DNA of 64,000 nucleotides from JACMLD01 sp047602295. GTDB lineage: Bacteria; Bacteroidota; Bacteroidia; Chitinophagales; Chitinophagaceae. The notes under the pieces are model-generated. The model made no database searches. It saw nothing but the letters and a program-made list of their open reading frames with translations, and was not told the origin of the DNA. The stretch's first letter is position 1, and each line of letters opens with the position of its first letter. The position numbers were made by a program, and so were the translations under genes. Shown here in pieces: positions 25,292 to 33,653 of this stretch. The stretch lies in contig JASGHP010000001.1 in the NCBI GenBank assembly GCA_047602295.1, positions 62,001-126,000 of the forward strand, read 5' to 3'.

Positions 25292-26113
25292 TTATACAAA
25301 CAAATCCATCATCAGCTTTTGCTGTGGATTTACTGCGTAGTGCGTAAAGTCTGTAATACCTTCCGCTTTTAGCACATCTTCATCAATAAAAAAATTGCCG
25401 GTGCATTCAAAAGAAGGACGTTGCAAAATATAAAAAGCGGCGTCTGCTACAATTTCTGCAGTGCGGCTGCGCTGCATTAGAAAATCGCCACCCAATAAAT
25501 TTTGAACAGCAGCGGTAGCAATGGTTGTTTTTGGCCACAGTGCATTGGCTGCTATCCTATCGCCTTTTAACTCTTCAGCCAAACCAAGAACTGCCATGCT
25601 CATGCCATACTTGCTAATGGTGTAGGCAAGATGTTTTGCAAACCAGTTAGGGTCTAAGTTGATGGGCGGAGAAAGATTTAAGATATGTGGGTTATGCGCT
25701 TTTTTTAAATGCGGTATGCAGGCTTTGCTGGTAAAAAATGTGCCGCGTACATTAATGCCCTGCATCAGCTCCCAACGTTTCCATTCGGTTTGCTCAGTTT
25801 CTGTAAGGCTAATGGCGCTTGCATTGTTAATGAGGATATCAATGCCGCCAAATGTGTCTACAGTAGCTTTAATGGCTTCATTAATGCTTTCCTCAAACCG
25901 GATATCTGTTTGCAATGGCAGTACTTTGCCCGTTCCTACTTTAGCTATTTCTTCGGCAGCTGTAAAAATGGTTCCTTCAAGGCGTGGATTGGGTTCTGCT
26001 GTTTTAGCGGCTATGGCAATATTTGCACCCTCTTTTGCCAATCGCAATGCGATTGCTTTACCTATACCCCTGCTTGCACCGGAAATAAATACGGTTTTGT
26101 TCTCAAATTTCAT
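25292..26113 (-). CDS. short-chain dehydrogenase/reductase (HSDL2-like)
   Basis: A 273-residue SDR with FISGASRGIGKAIALRLA (cofactor site), ILINNASAISL, the Ser of ILNLSPP and the YTISK catalytic pair. The spacing and the AAKTAEPNPRLEGTI insertion match the hydroxysteroid-dehydrogenase-like-2 group of SDRs. Substrate unknown. It is a single-gene unit between a bidirectional terminator and a small dyad (26158-26171). Confidence 0.82.
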   Translation of the reverse strand: MKFENKTVFISGASRGIGKAIALRLAKEGANIAIAAKTAEPNPRLEGTIFTAAEEIAKVGTGKVLPLQTDIRFEESINEAIKATVDTFGGIDILINNASAISLTETEQTEWKRWELMQGINVRGTFFTSKACIPHLKKAHNPHILNLSPPINLDPNWFAKHLAYTISKYGMSMAVLGLAEELKGDRIAANALWPKTTIATAAVQNLLGGDFLMQRSRTAEIVADAAFYILQRPSFECTGNFFIDEDVLKAEGITDFTHYAVNPQQKLMMDLFV

Positions 26114-26157
26114 TTGATTGGTTTAAATGTTTTTTATGGCAATAATCGTTGTTTTAA

Positions 26158-26171
26158 CAGGCAAATGCCTG
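26158..26171. promoter_or_regulatory. short dyad upstream of the SDR gene
   Basis: CAGGCA and TGCCTG arms are separated by two bases, 45 bases upstream of the SDR ATG. The two-base gap excludes a hairpin, so a protein-binding site is more likely. Confidence 0.3.
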
Positions 26172-26369
26172 GTTCTTAACTCAAAAAATAGCGCATTATG
26201 ATGCAGTTGCTAAAATAGGGTGTTAATACAAAATTGGCCGTTAGTAAACTTACGATTAATGGGGTAAATACCGAAGAAATAAAATCAGGCGGTAATGCGC
26301 TTGCAAGCCCCTGTTGTGCTGTGTATGTTTGTAGTGTTGAATGAATGATACCTATAATATCCAACTATC

Positions 26370-26486
26370 AAAAACCATTTGTCCAAAAAGTCCTGTTCGA
26401 AAAACCATTTTTAAAAACCAATGTCCAAAAACCTTTTTTAAAAATCCAATATCATTCGTGAAAACAACCGATTATTAAAATCCAAT
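26370..26486 (+). repeat. degenerate AAAAACC tandem repeats, about four units
   Basis: AAAAACCATTT occurs at 26370 and 26400 exactly. AAAAACC-(A/T)-TTTTTAAAAA-CCAAT forms recur at 26400-26421 and 26427-26450, and a looser unit lies at 26460-26486. Unit length varies from about 27 to 34 bases. Confidence 0.5.
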
Positions 26487-26564
26487 TCCTGTTGAGTAAA
26501 CCGTTCTCAAATTTTGTACCTATGATGACCTAAAATTTGTTGAGGTTCGTACAAAAAATCTTAA

Positions 26565-26592
26565 AGCCCCGGAGAAATCCGGGGCTCTTTTT
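26565..26592 (+). terminator. Rho-independent terminator
   Basis: AGCCCCGGA, loop GAAA, TCCGGGGCT, then CTTTTTA on the plus strand. On the minus strand it may also end the efflux operon, but the T-run there is interrupted. Confidence 0.8.
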
Positions 26593-26713
26593 ATGGGCTA
26601 TTGTTCAATAAGTCTGAAGGCTATTGCTGCGTTTACTTTGCTATTGTGTATTTCCTTTCTGTTATAAAAAATTACTCCGGCCTATTGAAGTATAAACAAA
26701 AAAACTTTTTATG

Positions 26714-28003
26714 TTACCAGTATTTGTATCCTAATAATCTTACCAATTCTACTTTGGCAAGGCACAATTGATATTCATATTGCAACTTGCTGAATTGCGC
26801 CCTGGTAAGATTGGTACTTGCATTGGTAATTTCCAGGTTAGTGCCAATACCGTTTTTAAACCTGCTGGCAGCTATGGTTTCAGCAGCGGCAGCCTGTTCA
26901 ATTTGTCCTTTGGTGTTGTTGATCCTTTCCTGGTTAGATTGTACATCTATTAAAGCCTGTTGAATATCGCGTTTGAAGTTGCTATTGAGCGTTTCAATAG
27001 CAAGTTTATTTTGCGTTAAAACTGTTTCTGATAATTTTATTTGTTGTTTGGTTCGGTTGCCATCGTAAATAGGCATTTTAAAAGAGATGCCTGCCGCATA
27101 GTTAAACTTCATTTCATTTACGTTTGGAACATAACCGTTTTTAACGCCTGTATTAGCACCAATATTTACAGAAGGTTTTGTGCCGAGGCGTGCAATGGCC
27201 ATTTCACTCTGAGATTGTTTTACTTTATCATTGGCCAATAAAAATTCTGTATTGTTTACCTGCGCTTCTGCCATTGCTTCAGAAAGCGCTTTTAAAGGAA
27301 TATCAAAATCAAAAACAAACTCATTAACATTGTCGCCACCAGTGGTATACTGCAACAGGTTTTGTTGTTTTTGCAGATAGTTTTGCAAATCAACTTTTTT
27401 ATTTTCTTCTGCATCCAATTGCGATTGTATGCTTAACAAATCAAGCCGTATAGCATCCCCGTTTTTCAATTTGCTTTCTACTACCTGCTTGTTTTCATTT
27501 AAATAGGCAATTACGCTGTCCTCTATAGCAATGGCTTTGCGGAAATAAATGATATTGTAATAAATAGTGCTTACCTGGTTGGCCAGTTGTGCTCTTGCAT
27601 TATCTGTACTGTGCTCTGCATATTTAATATCATCCTTTGCTTTTTCAATGTTTGCTTTCAGTCTTCCAAAATCAAACAAAGTATAGCTGGCGCTTACATT
27701 TGCATTCAGGTTATGTACTGGTGCAAACTGAAACTCCTGTACCTTACCATTTACTTCAAGTGGCAATACAATTTTGGGTTCAACAAAATTGTAGCTGGCA
27801 TTAGCATCTACTACAGGCATATTGTTTTTAGCAATTTCCAGTCTTTGTTTGGCTGTTTGCACGGTATTCTCCACTTCTTTTATTTTAGGAAAATAACCAA
27901 ACGACTGATTGATTAAGCCTTTTAGTTCTGGATTTGCGCTTACCTGTGCCTGTGAGTGAAACAGGGCAGCAGCAGCTATAGCAGTAAGAAATATCTTTTT
28001 CAT
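26714..28003 (-). CDS. TolC family outer-membrane efflux protein
   Basis: A signal peptide (MKKIFLTAIAAAALFHSQA) and 410 mature residues with two long helical repeats of the OEP type, for example SYTLFDFGRLKANIEKAKDD in the first half and a matching MPIYDGNRTKQQIKLSE segment in the second. It forms the outer-membrane channel of the tripartite pump with the HlyD and MFS proteins encoded just upstream. Confidence 0.9.
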   Translation of the reverse strand: MKKIFLTAIAAAALFHSQAQVSANPELKGLINQSFGYFPKIKEVENTVQTAKQRLEIAKNNMPVVDANASYNFVEPKIVLPLEVNGKVQEFQFAPVHNLNANVSASYTLFDFGRLKANIEKAKDDIKYAEHSTDNARAQLANQVSTIYYNIIYFRKAIAIEDSVIAYLNENKQVVESKLKNGDAIRLDLLSIQSQLDAEENKKVDLQNYLQKQQNLLQYTTGGDNVNEFVFDFDIPLKALSEAMAEAQVNNTEFLLANDKVKQSQSEMAIARLGTKPSVNIGANTGVKNGYVPNVNEMKFNYAAGISFKMPIYDGNRTKQQIKLSETVLTQNKLAIETLNSNFKRDIQQALIDVQSNQERINNTKGQIEQAAAAETIAASRFKNGIGTNLEITNASTNLTRAQFSKLQYEYQLCLAKVELVRLLGYKYW

Positions 28004-28018
28004 GTGTGTATTTTATAA

Positions 28019-29605
28019 TTAATGCGCTTCTGCAATAGCAGCTTTGGCCGCCGCCTTGTCTGCAGGAGCTGTTTTCTTTGTTCTCAAAAAAACCACCAGT
28101 GGAAGCACTATAATAAAAAACAGCGCTACCAGCCTGAATGTATCCAGGTAAGCCAGGTAATGGGCCTGCCTGTCTATAGTATTGCTTATCATGCCATATG
28201 CTTTGGTGGTGGCAGTGCCCACATCAAAACCACCTTTGGCTACAAAGTTTTGAGCAATGTTATTGGTGCGTTCTGTAACCAATGCAGCGCCGTCTGTTAT
28301 ATTGCTTACCAGGTCTGACCGGTGTTGTGCATACCGATGAGCGACATAGTTATTTGCCATGGCTATACCAAATGCACCACCCAACTGCCTCGACATATTG
28401 TTTAATGAAATGCCGGAAGCATAATCTTTGGGTTGCAACCCCGCAACGGCCTGGTTGATAAGCGGCAATTGCACCATGCTTATACCAACTGCCCGCAATG
28501 CAAATGGAAAGAAGAAATCCTGCTTACTAACGTCCATGCTTACCCAGGAACTTACCCATGCATACGCTGCGAATAACAGGAAGCCGCCTATTACAAATGG
28601 TATTGGCTTAACCCCACCGGCCATCATCCTGCCAATTACCGGCATTAATATTACCGTTATCATAGTAGGGGCTAATAATGTTAAGCCTGTTTCAAGCGGC
28701 GTATATGCTAAAACGCTTTGCGCTAATACAGGAAATACGAATACTGAAGTATATAAACCTACACCCACTACAAAAGTAAAAATGGTAGTAAAAGCGAGGT
28801 TAGTATTGTTAAGTACACGCAGGTTTACTGCAGGCTTATCTATCTTAATTTCGTACCAGATAAAACTGATAAGCCCTACTACTGCAAGCCCTGTGCATAT
28901 CCTGATGGCTTCGCTGCTAAACCAATCGTCTGCTTCACCACGTTCTAATACAAATTGCAAACAGCCGATACCAACCATCAATAACAATATGCCGGTGTAA
29001 TCAATTTTAATTTCTTTTCGTTTTGTTCCTTCGCCTTCTTTTTTATGAATAAAAGTAAGAGCCAGCAAAGTGGCAATAATGCCAATGGGAATGTTGATCA
29101 TGAAAATAAGTGGCCAGCTATAACTCTCCATTATATAACCACCCAATGTTGGGCCTAAAGTTGGGCCTAACACGATACCCATACCAAACAAACCAGAAGC
29201 AATGGGCCTGTCTTTTACTTCAAACGCATCAAATAAAATAGCTTGAGAGGTAGATAACAAAGCACCGCCACCAACACCTTGAATAAACCTCCATACAATA
29301 ATTTCTACCAGGCTGGTGGATTGTCCACACATATAAGAAGCCGCAGTAAAAATTATCATGGAAGCGATGTAATAATTCTTTCTTCCAAAATATTCTGCCA
29401 GGAAACCCGTGAGCGGTATTATGATTACGTTTGCTATAGCATAAGAAGTAATCACCCAGCTAATATCTTCAATGCTTACACCCAGGCTACCGCTCATATC
29501 ATTCAATGCCACGTTTACAATAGACGTGTCAATCAACTCCATTATAGCAGCAGAGATGGTAGTAATAACAATAATTGTTCTTGCAAATCCTTTTGGCGTA
29601 GCCAT
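28019..29605 (-). CDS. EmrB/QacA family MFS drug exporter (DHA2)
   Basis: About 528 residues with 14 predicted membrane spans. LIDTSIVNVALNDM in helix 1, GFLAEYFGRKNYY after helix 2, and the antiporter motif GLFGMGIVLGPTLGPTLGGY in helix 5 identify the DHA2 group. It exports hydrophobic compounds by proton antiport. The frame opens with a GTG two codons earlier; the ATG is preferred. It lies between the HlyD and TolC genes. Confidence 0.9.
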   Translation of the reverse strand: MATPKGFARTIIVITTISAAIMELIDTSIVNVALNDMSGSLGVSIEDISWVITSYAIANVIIIPLTGFLAEYFGRKNYYIASMIIFTAASYMCGQSTSLVEIIVWRFIQGVGGGALLSTSQAILFDAFEVKDRPIASGLFGMGIVLGPTLGPTLGGYIMESYSWPLIFMINIPIGIIATLLALTFIHKKEGEGTKRKEIKIDYTGILLLMVGIGCLQFVLERGEADDWFSSEAIRICTGLAVVGLISFIWYEIKIDKPAVNLRVLNNTNLAFTTIFTFVVGVGLYTSVFVFPVLAQSVLAYTPLETGLTLLAPTMITVILMPVIGRMMAGGVKPIPFVIGGFLLFAAYAWVSSWVSMDVSKQDFFFPFALRAVGISMVQLPLINQAVAGLQPKDYASGISLNNMSRQLGGAFGIAMANNYVAHRYAQHRSDLVSNITDGAALVTERTNNIAQNFVAKGGFDVGTATTKAYGMISNTIDRQAHYLAYLDTFRLVALFFIIVLPLVVFLRTKKTAPADKAAAKAAIAEAH

Positions 29606-29616
29606 AAACACGTTAT

Positions 29617-30663
29617 TTATTTGGTGGGCACTACTATATAAGCACTCAAACCTGCCCTTAATATGTCCCTGTACTTATTAATATCTGTGATATTGATTTT
29701 CACTGGCACACGCTGTGTTACTTTTACAAAGTTTCCGCTTGCATTATCAGGAGGTAGCAGAGAGAACTTTGCGCCTGTAGCATCACTCACACTTTCTAAT
29801 GTTCCTTTTATTTTTAAATCAGGATAAGCATCCAGTTCTATTTCTGCTTCCTGGCCCTGGTGAAATTTGCGGATTTGCGTTTCTTTAAAGTTTGCCACAA
29901 TCCAGTAACTGGTATCGCTTACAATAGAAAACAAGGGGCTGCCCGCCTGTACAAACTGGCCTTCCGTAACATTTCTTTTACCAATTTTTCCGCTCTGCGG
30001 GGCATATACTTTTGTGTAGGAAATTTTCAATTTCTGTTGGTCAATGATAGCTTTCTTAACTGCTAACTGTGCTTCTGCCTTTTGAATAGAAGACTGCAAA
30101 ACAGCGATGCGGCTTTGCGCAGTACCCAAATCGCTCTGGCTGTTTACTACCTGCTGACTGGCTTGCTCTAATGCATAACGGCTGTCATCCAGTTGTTTTT
30201 TAGTAATAGCCTGGTCTGCAAACATGTTTTTATTACGATTATAATCGTCTTTTGCCTGTTGCACTTTTACATCGTTTAGCGTAATTGTGCCCTTGTTGCC
30301 CTTTAGTGAAACAACAGCATTGTTCAACGCAGCTTTAGCATTAACGATATCTGTTTGTGCTACGGCATAATCTGCTTCCATCTGCGCCAGTTGTGTTTGC
30401 AATTCATCATCATCCAACTGCACTACCAACTGACCTGTTTTTACAGAGTCGTAATCTTTTACTGCTATGGTTTTTACATAACCGGCTACTCTTGGCAATA
30501 CCGGTGATATTTGTGTTTCCACCTGTGCATTGTCTGTAGTTTCATGCGCCAGGGCAAATGATATTTTTTTGAACCCAATAACCCCAGCCACCAGCAACAC
30601 TATTATTATAATGATAAGGCGTATCGGTGATTTTTTCTTAGCGGGTGTTTCCTGATTTTCCAT
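29617..30663 (-). CDS. HlyD/EmrA family periplasmic adaptor
   Basis: The 348-residue protein has one N-terminal membrane anchor (LIIIIIVLLVAGVIGF), a lipoyl half-motif (VLPRVAGYVKTIAVKDYDSVKTG), a coiled-coil hairpin of about 110 residues and a second lipoyl half (YAPQSGKIGKRNVTEGQFVQAG). It links the MFS pump to TolC. Confidence 0.9.
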   Translation of the reverse strand: MENQETPAKKKSPIRLIIIIIVLLVAGVIGFKKISFALAHETTDNAQVETQISPVLPRVAGYVKTIAVKDYDSVKTGQLVVQLDDDELQTQLAQMEADYAVAQTDIVNAKAALNNAVVSLKGNKGTITLNDVKVQQAKDDYNRNKNMFADQAITKKQLDDSRYALEQASQQVVNSQSDLGTAQSRIAVLQSSIQKAEAQLAVKKAIIDQQKLKISYTKVYAPQSGKIGKRNVTEGQFVQAGSPLFSIVSDTSYWIVANFKETQIRKFHQGQEAEIELDAYPDLKIKGTLESVSDATGAKFSLLPPDNASGNFVKVTQRVPVKINITDINKYRDILRAGLSAYIVVPTK

Positions 30664-30701
30664 CTTGCTTTATTTAAGTATTTAGTTTTGTGAGTGTTTA
30701 T

Positions 30702-31325
30702 TTATTTTGATTCGCCTAGTAAATAGGCATGCATCAATTGTTTTAAATGATCGCTGAGGCGTTTGCCAAAACGTGGATCTTCATAGGGTATATATCCTGC
30801 TTCTTTACCCAGCAGTTTATTGCACATTCGCTTCGATAATAACACCTGGTTAATCGTTCCCATCAGCGTTGCTATTACCAGCGGGGCATCTACTTTTTTA
30901 AACACGCCTTTTTTCATGCCCGATTCTAAAATATTTTTTATGATAAGACTATTAGGATAAAGCGTTTCTACAATTGCTTCCTGCAGGCTTTCATTCCTGT
31001 TCATCAGCATTTCCTGGTGCAATACGCGGTGAAATTTTCTATTGGTAAAAAGCTTACCCATATAGGTTTCTATCACCTTTTCTATTTTTTCTATCTCTGT
31101 ATAATTGGGATTTTTGGCAATTTCATCCAACACACCGCGGGTGTAGTTGGCTTTTATTTGCACCATATGCTCAAACAACTTTTCTTTTGAGCCAAAATAA
31201 TAATTCACCATTGCCACATTTACACCGGCACGGGCAGCCAGGTCACGCACTGAAGTACCTTCAAAACCCTTTTCTGCAAAAAGTTCTATTGCGTGATTAA
31301 TGATATGCTCTTTCTTATCTGTCAT
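30702..31325 (-). CDS. TetR family transcriptional regulator of the efflux operon
   Basis: The 207-residue protein has the TetR HTH at residues ~5-55 (AIELFAEKGFEGTSVRDLAARAGV then VNYYFGSKEKLFEHM). The ligand domain is variable. It heads the HlyD-MFS-TolC operon, and a near-perfect palindrome overlies its promoter, so it very likely represses itself and the pump until a pump substrate binds. Confidence 0.9.
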   Translation of the reverse strand: MTDKKEHIINHAIELFAEKGFEGTSVRDLAARAGVNVAMVNYYFGSKEKLFEHMVQIKANYTRGVLDEIAKNPNYTEIEKIEKVIETYMGKLFTNRKFHRVLHQEMLMNRNESLQEAIVETLYPNSLIIKNILESGMKKGVFKKVDAPLVIATLMGTINQVLLSKRMCNKLLGKEAGYIPYEDPRFGKRLSDHLKQLMHAYLLGESK

Positions 31326-31343
31326 GGCTATTTATTGAAAACG

Positions 31344-31375
31344 CAAAGTTAAACACTTGTTTAATATTAAACAAA
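31344..31375 (-). promoter_or_regulatory. canonical Bacteroidota promoter of the efflux operon
   Basis: On the minus strand TTTG (31372-31375), exactly 20 bases, then TAACTTTG (31344-31351), a full match to TTTG-N20-TAnnTTTG. The ATG lies about 12 bases after the predicted start of transcription. Confidence 0.75.
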
Positions 31376-31382
31376 CGTTTAA
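31349..31382. promoter_or_regulatory. TetR operator palindrome
   Basis: Half-sites TTAAACACTTGTTTAAT and ATTAAACAAACGTTTAA are inverted repeats matching at 15 of 17 positions. The dyad covers the -33 element and spacer, so bound repressor would block RNA polymerase. Confidence 0.75.
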
Positions 31383-31428
31383 TTAATTATTTTTTAATAA
31401 AAATCCTACGTCTTCTAATAGCAGATGG

Positions 31429-31450
31429 AAAAAGAAAGCCTAATCAGGCT
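31429..31450 (-). terminator. weak terminator after lptC
   Basis: Five-bp arms AGCCT and AGGCT with a 4-base loop, followed on the minus strand by TTTCTTTTT. The stem is short. Confidence 0.45.
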
Positions 31451-31467
31451 AAAAATTGATGGAGATT

Positions 31468-32091
31468 TTATTGCACTTTGCTGTTAACCAGTGTGTCGTG
31501 TGTATGGGCCAGTGTATCTTCTTTGGGAACGGGAAGGGTGCCGCTATTATCGTAAAAAGTAAGATCACTTAAATCCTGTTTGGCTTCAAGGCCATTTCTG
31601 CCATAGTTTACAAAGTGGTCGTGCTGGCTGTAACGGGCTGGTTTATCTGTGTAAAATTTTTGTTTGTTCTTATCCCACCACAATTCTTCGCAGCGTAATG
31701 TATCGCCTTTGATTACATTGATGACTACAACATTACCTTTCAAAAAAACCCTGTTCTCCCAAGAACGATCTTTTGCATAAAGTGCATCCAACTGGCTTTC
31801 CTTTTGTAGAGAATCGTTGTAAAAGTCGATATGAAGTGTTTTAGGAAATTCGGTATAAGAAGAATCGCCAGGATTTACGCTCTGGTATATATACATAAGT
31901 GGTGCACTCAGTTTACCTTTCACTTTTCCACCCTGGCTCATATAAATCTGTATATCGTGTCCTTCATCCAACGCAGAACGCTTTGCTTTTCCATCATCCG
32001 GCAATTCTTTTAAATCATTCTCGCAACTGCACAACCAAATGCATACGGCAAAAAAAACAAGTATTATATTGATGGGTTTGCGTGCAAACAT
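31468..32091 (-). CDS. lptC: LPS export periplasmic protein LptC, lipoprotein form
   Basis: The 207-residue protein has a lipoprotein leader ending WLCSC, then the LptC beta-jellyroll pattern: IQIYMSQGGKVKGKLSAPLM, LHIDFYNDSLQKESQLDALYA, and GNVVVINVIKGDTLRCEELWWDKNKQKFYTD in pieces. It belongs to the Lpt bridge that moves lipopolysaccharide to the outer membrane. Bacteroidota LptC often carries a lipobox rather than the membrane helix of E. coli. It is downstream of coaX by 12 bases. Confidence 0.85.
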   Translation of the reverse strand: MFARKPINIILVFFAVCIWLCSCENDLKELPDDGKAKRSALDEGHDIQIYMSQGGKVKGKLSAPLMYIYQSVNPGDSSYTEFPKTLHIDFYNDSLQKESQLDALYAKDRSWENRVFLKGNVVVINVIKGDTLRCEELWWDKNKQKFYTDKPARYSQHDHFVNYGRNGLEAKQDLSDLTFYDNSGTLPVPKEDTLAHTHDTLVNSKVQ

Positions 32092-32103
32092 GTTCTAAAG
32101 TAG

Positions 32104-32895
32104 TTAAGAAGGATTATTACATTCACTGATGGCGTACAATCCTTTAAAAAGCAAATCAGGGTCGGCAAAGATCTTGTTTTTAAGATGAGGCAAAAAGTTA
32201 AGGCAGTTACCCCCGGTTAAAAGCACGTTAAAGTTGCCATATCGCTCAGCATAAGCTTCTATAATGCCATCAATTTCTTTTGCCATGCCCAATAGAACAC
32301 CGCTAAGAATATTGGTTCGTGTATCATAACCAGAAAGCGGAAAATTCCAATCTTCTTTTATAACTGGCAACAAAGCAGTAAACGTGTGCAAAGATTTAAA
32401 GCGCATATCCATGCCCGGTGAAATGCTGCCACCTGTAAACTCATGAAACTTGTTGATGAAATTATAGGTAATGCAAGTGCCCAACGCTACTACCAAATTA
32501 TTTTTTTCGGGAAAAAGCCCTACTGCTGCGCCACAAAGTGCTAGTCTGTCCGCTCCAATGGTCTCAGGTTTGCCTACAGGCGTAGTAAAAGGCAGTTTAG
32601 TAAGATGTGATAATTTATGAAAGCGTGTGCGTTTACTTAATATGGCTTCTATTCCTGCATTGTGATTGATAACAGAAGACAGTATTGATTTAGTAGGCTG
32701 GTGTGTATCCAGTACGGTTGTTATGGTATCATCCTGATCGTTTTCCAATGATGCTGTCAGCAATTGCTGATCGCCTTTGAAAACAGCATATTTTAAACGC
32801 GTATTGCCAAAATCGAAACAAATTGTTGTATCCACCAGGAGTTGATTTTTTGGTTGAACAGCCGGCAAGGTACGGCTATTAAGTGTATGCTGCAC
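32104..32895 (-). CDS. coaX: type III pantothenate kinase
   Basis: CoaX motifs are clear: ICFDFGNTRLKYAVF (phosphate loop), ETIGADRLALCGAA, VVALGTCITYNFI and GGSISPGMDMRFKSLH. It phosphorylates pantothenate, the first step to CoA. No ATG is available. A GTG in a TAGTG overlap with the preceding stop is used; a second GTG 20 codons later would place the N-terminus right at DFGNTR, as in most homologues. Confidence 0.88.
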   Translation of the reverse strand: MQHTLNSRTLPAVQPKNQLLVDTTICFDFGNTRLKYAVFKGDQQLLTASLENDQDDTITTVLDTHQPTKSILSSVINHNAGIEAILSKRTRFHKLSHLTKLPFTTPVGKPETIGADRLALCGAAVGLFPEKNNLVVALGTCITYNFINKFHEFTGGSISPGMDMRFKSLHTFTALLPVIKEDWNFPLSGYDTRTNILSGVLLGMAKEIDGIIEAYAERYGNFNVLLTGGNCLNFLPHLKNKIFADPDLLFKGLYAISECNNPS

Positions 32896-33539
32896 TAGAT
32901 GTCAAAATCAAAAGAAGAGAGGTTTTTGAAGTGCCCGTTTAATTTTATTTTCTCTTTTAGCTGATCCATTTCACTTACTACCGGCAATACTTTAGCCAGG
33001 TGCCGTTTTAAATATTCCTGTCGCTGAATCTCTTTCAGCAAACCCAGCAATTCATATTCTTCTTCCAGTGAAAGACCGGCGTGATGGGCGATATCGTAGC
33101 TCAACAATTCATCGTCTGCTTTTTTGAATTCTTTTTGCACTTTTAGCTTGGCATGCAACTCACGCACTGCTTTTAATACGGTTGTCATCAGGTCTTTTCT
33201 GCCACCGTCTTCAACATTCTCCGGATAGTTTACAATAGCTCCGCTGTATAATTTATCAGGTACATGCTTAATTACTTCCAATACCCTGAAAACTTTGGCA
33301 CCAGTTGTTTTGATGTCCATTTCTCCATTATCATAGGTTGTGGTAATTTCATTGATGCTTACCAGCGTACCCATTTCGTTGAGGTTGTTATTGATAATGG
33401 TGGGTATGCCAAACATTTTTTTCTCTGCAAAACATTCTGCAATCAGTTGCTTGTAGCGAGGCTCAAAAATGTGAAGGTTGAGGCTTTCTCCGGGATACAC
33501 TACAATGCCAAGTGGAAATATGGGAATAAAGTTTATCAT
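32895..33539 (-). CDS. Lon protease substrate-binding domain protein
   Basis: A 214-residue protein made of a Lon N-terminal (LAN) domain: FIPIFPLGIVVYPGESLNLHIFEPRYKQL in parts, then IPTIINNNLNEMGTLV and a helical C-terminus. It lacks the ATPase and protease parts of Lon. Such proteins are common; function is unknown. The ATG (MINFIPIFPLG) is preferred over a TTG four codons upstream. Confidence 0.85.
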   Translation of the reverse strand: MINFIPIFPLGIVVYPGESLNLHIFEPRYKQLIAECFAEKKMFGIPTIINNNLNEMGTLVSINEITTTYDNGEMDIKTTGAKVFRVLEVIKHVPDKLYSGAIVNYPENVEDGGRKDLMTTVLKAVRELHAKLKVQKEFKKADDELLSYDIAHHAGLSLEEEYELLGLLKEIQRQEYLKRHLAKVLPVVSEMDQLKEKIKLNGHFKNLSSFDFDI

Positions 33540-33560
33540 AGCGAACAGCAAATGTAAAAA

Positions 33561-33647
33561 GGATTTCTGATGTCTGATTTTTTCATTTCTGATTTTCTGA
33601 TGTTGTTAAAAGCTAAAGACATCCGACATCAAAAAATCAGCCATCAG
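33561..33647. repeat. inverted copies of the TGTCTGATTT repeat
   Basis: CTGATGTCTGATTTTTTCAT (33567-33586) and the reverse complement of 33628-33647 match at 18 of 20 bases, so the region can fold into a hairpin between the ABC transporter and Lon-domain genes. The left part also matches 10271-10307. Confidence 0.6.
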
Positions 33648-33653
33648 CCATAA

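Larger units (their letters stand above)
26338..26592 (+). ncRNA. candidate small RNA, unknown class
   Basis: A TATGTTTG -7 element at 26324-26331 with CTTG 20 bases upstream (26300-26303) would start a plus-strand transcript near 26338. About 225 bases later a 9-bp GC-rich hairpin followed by CTTTTT would end it. No frame in between is protein-like. The strand is supported by the better T-run on the plus side. No known RNA family is recognised. Confidence 0.35.
26114..26713. other. 600-bp gene-free region between SDR and TolC genes
   Basis: Contains a short dyad (26158-26171), an exact TATGTTTG -7 element (26324-26331), degenerate tandem repeats (26370-26486) and a strong terminator-type hairpin (26565-26592). 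The one minus-strand frame of 62 codons has no family features. The arrangement promoter-repeats-terminator suggests an untranslated transcript. Confidence 0.6.

Noticed and set aside
26176..26364. 62-codon minus-strand frame between SDR and TolC genes
   Set aside because: No recognisable family and it covers the predicted promoter region; likely chance.
26370..26486. Tandem AAAAACC repeats as a CRISPR array
   Set aside because: Units differ in sequence and length and have no unique spacers; no cas gene is nearby.
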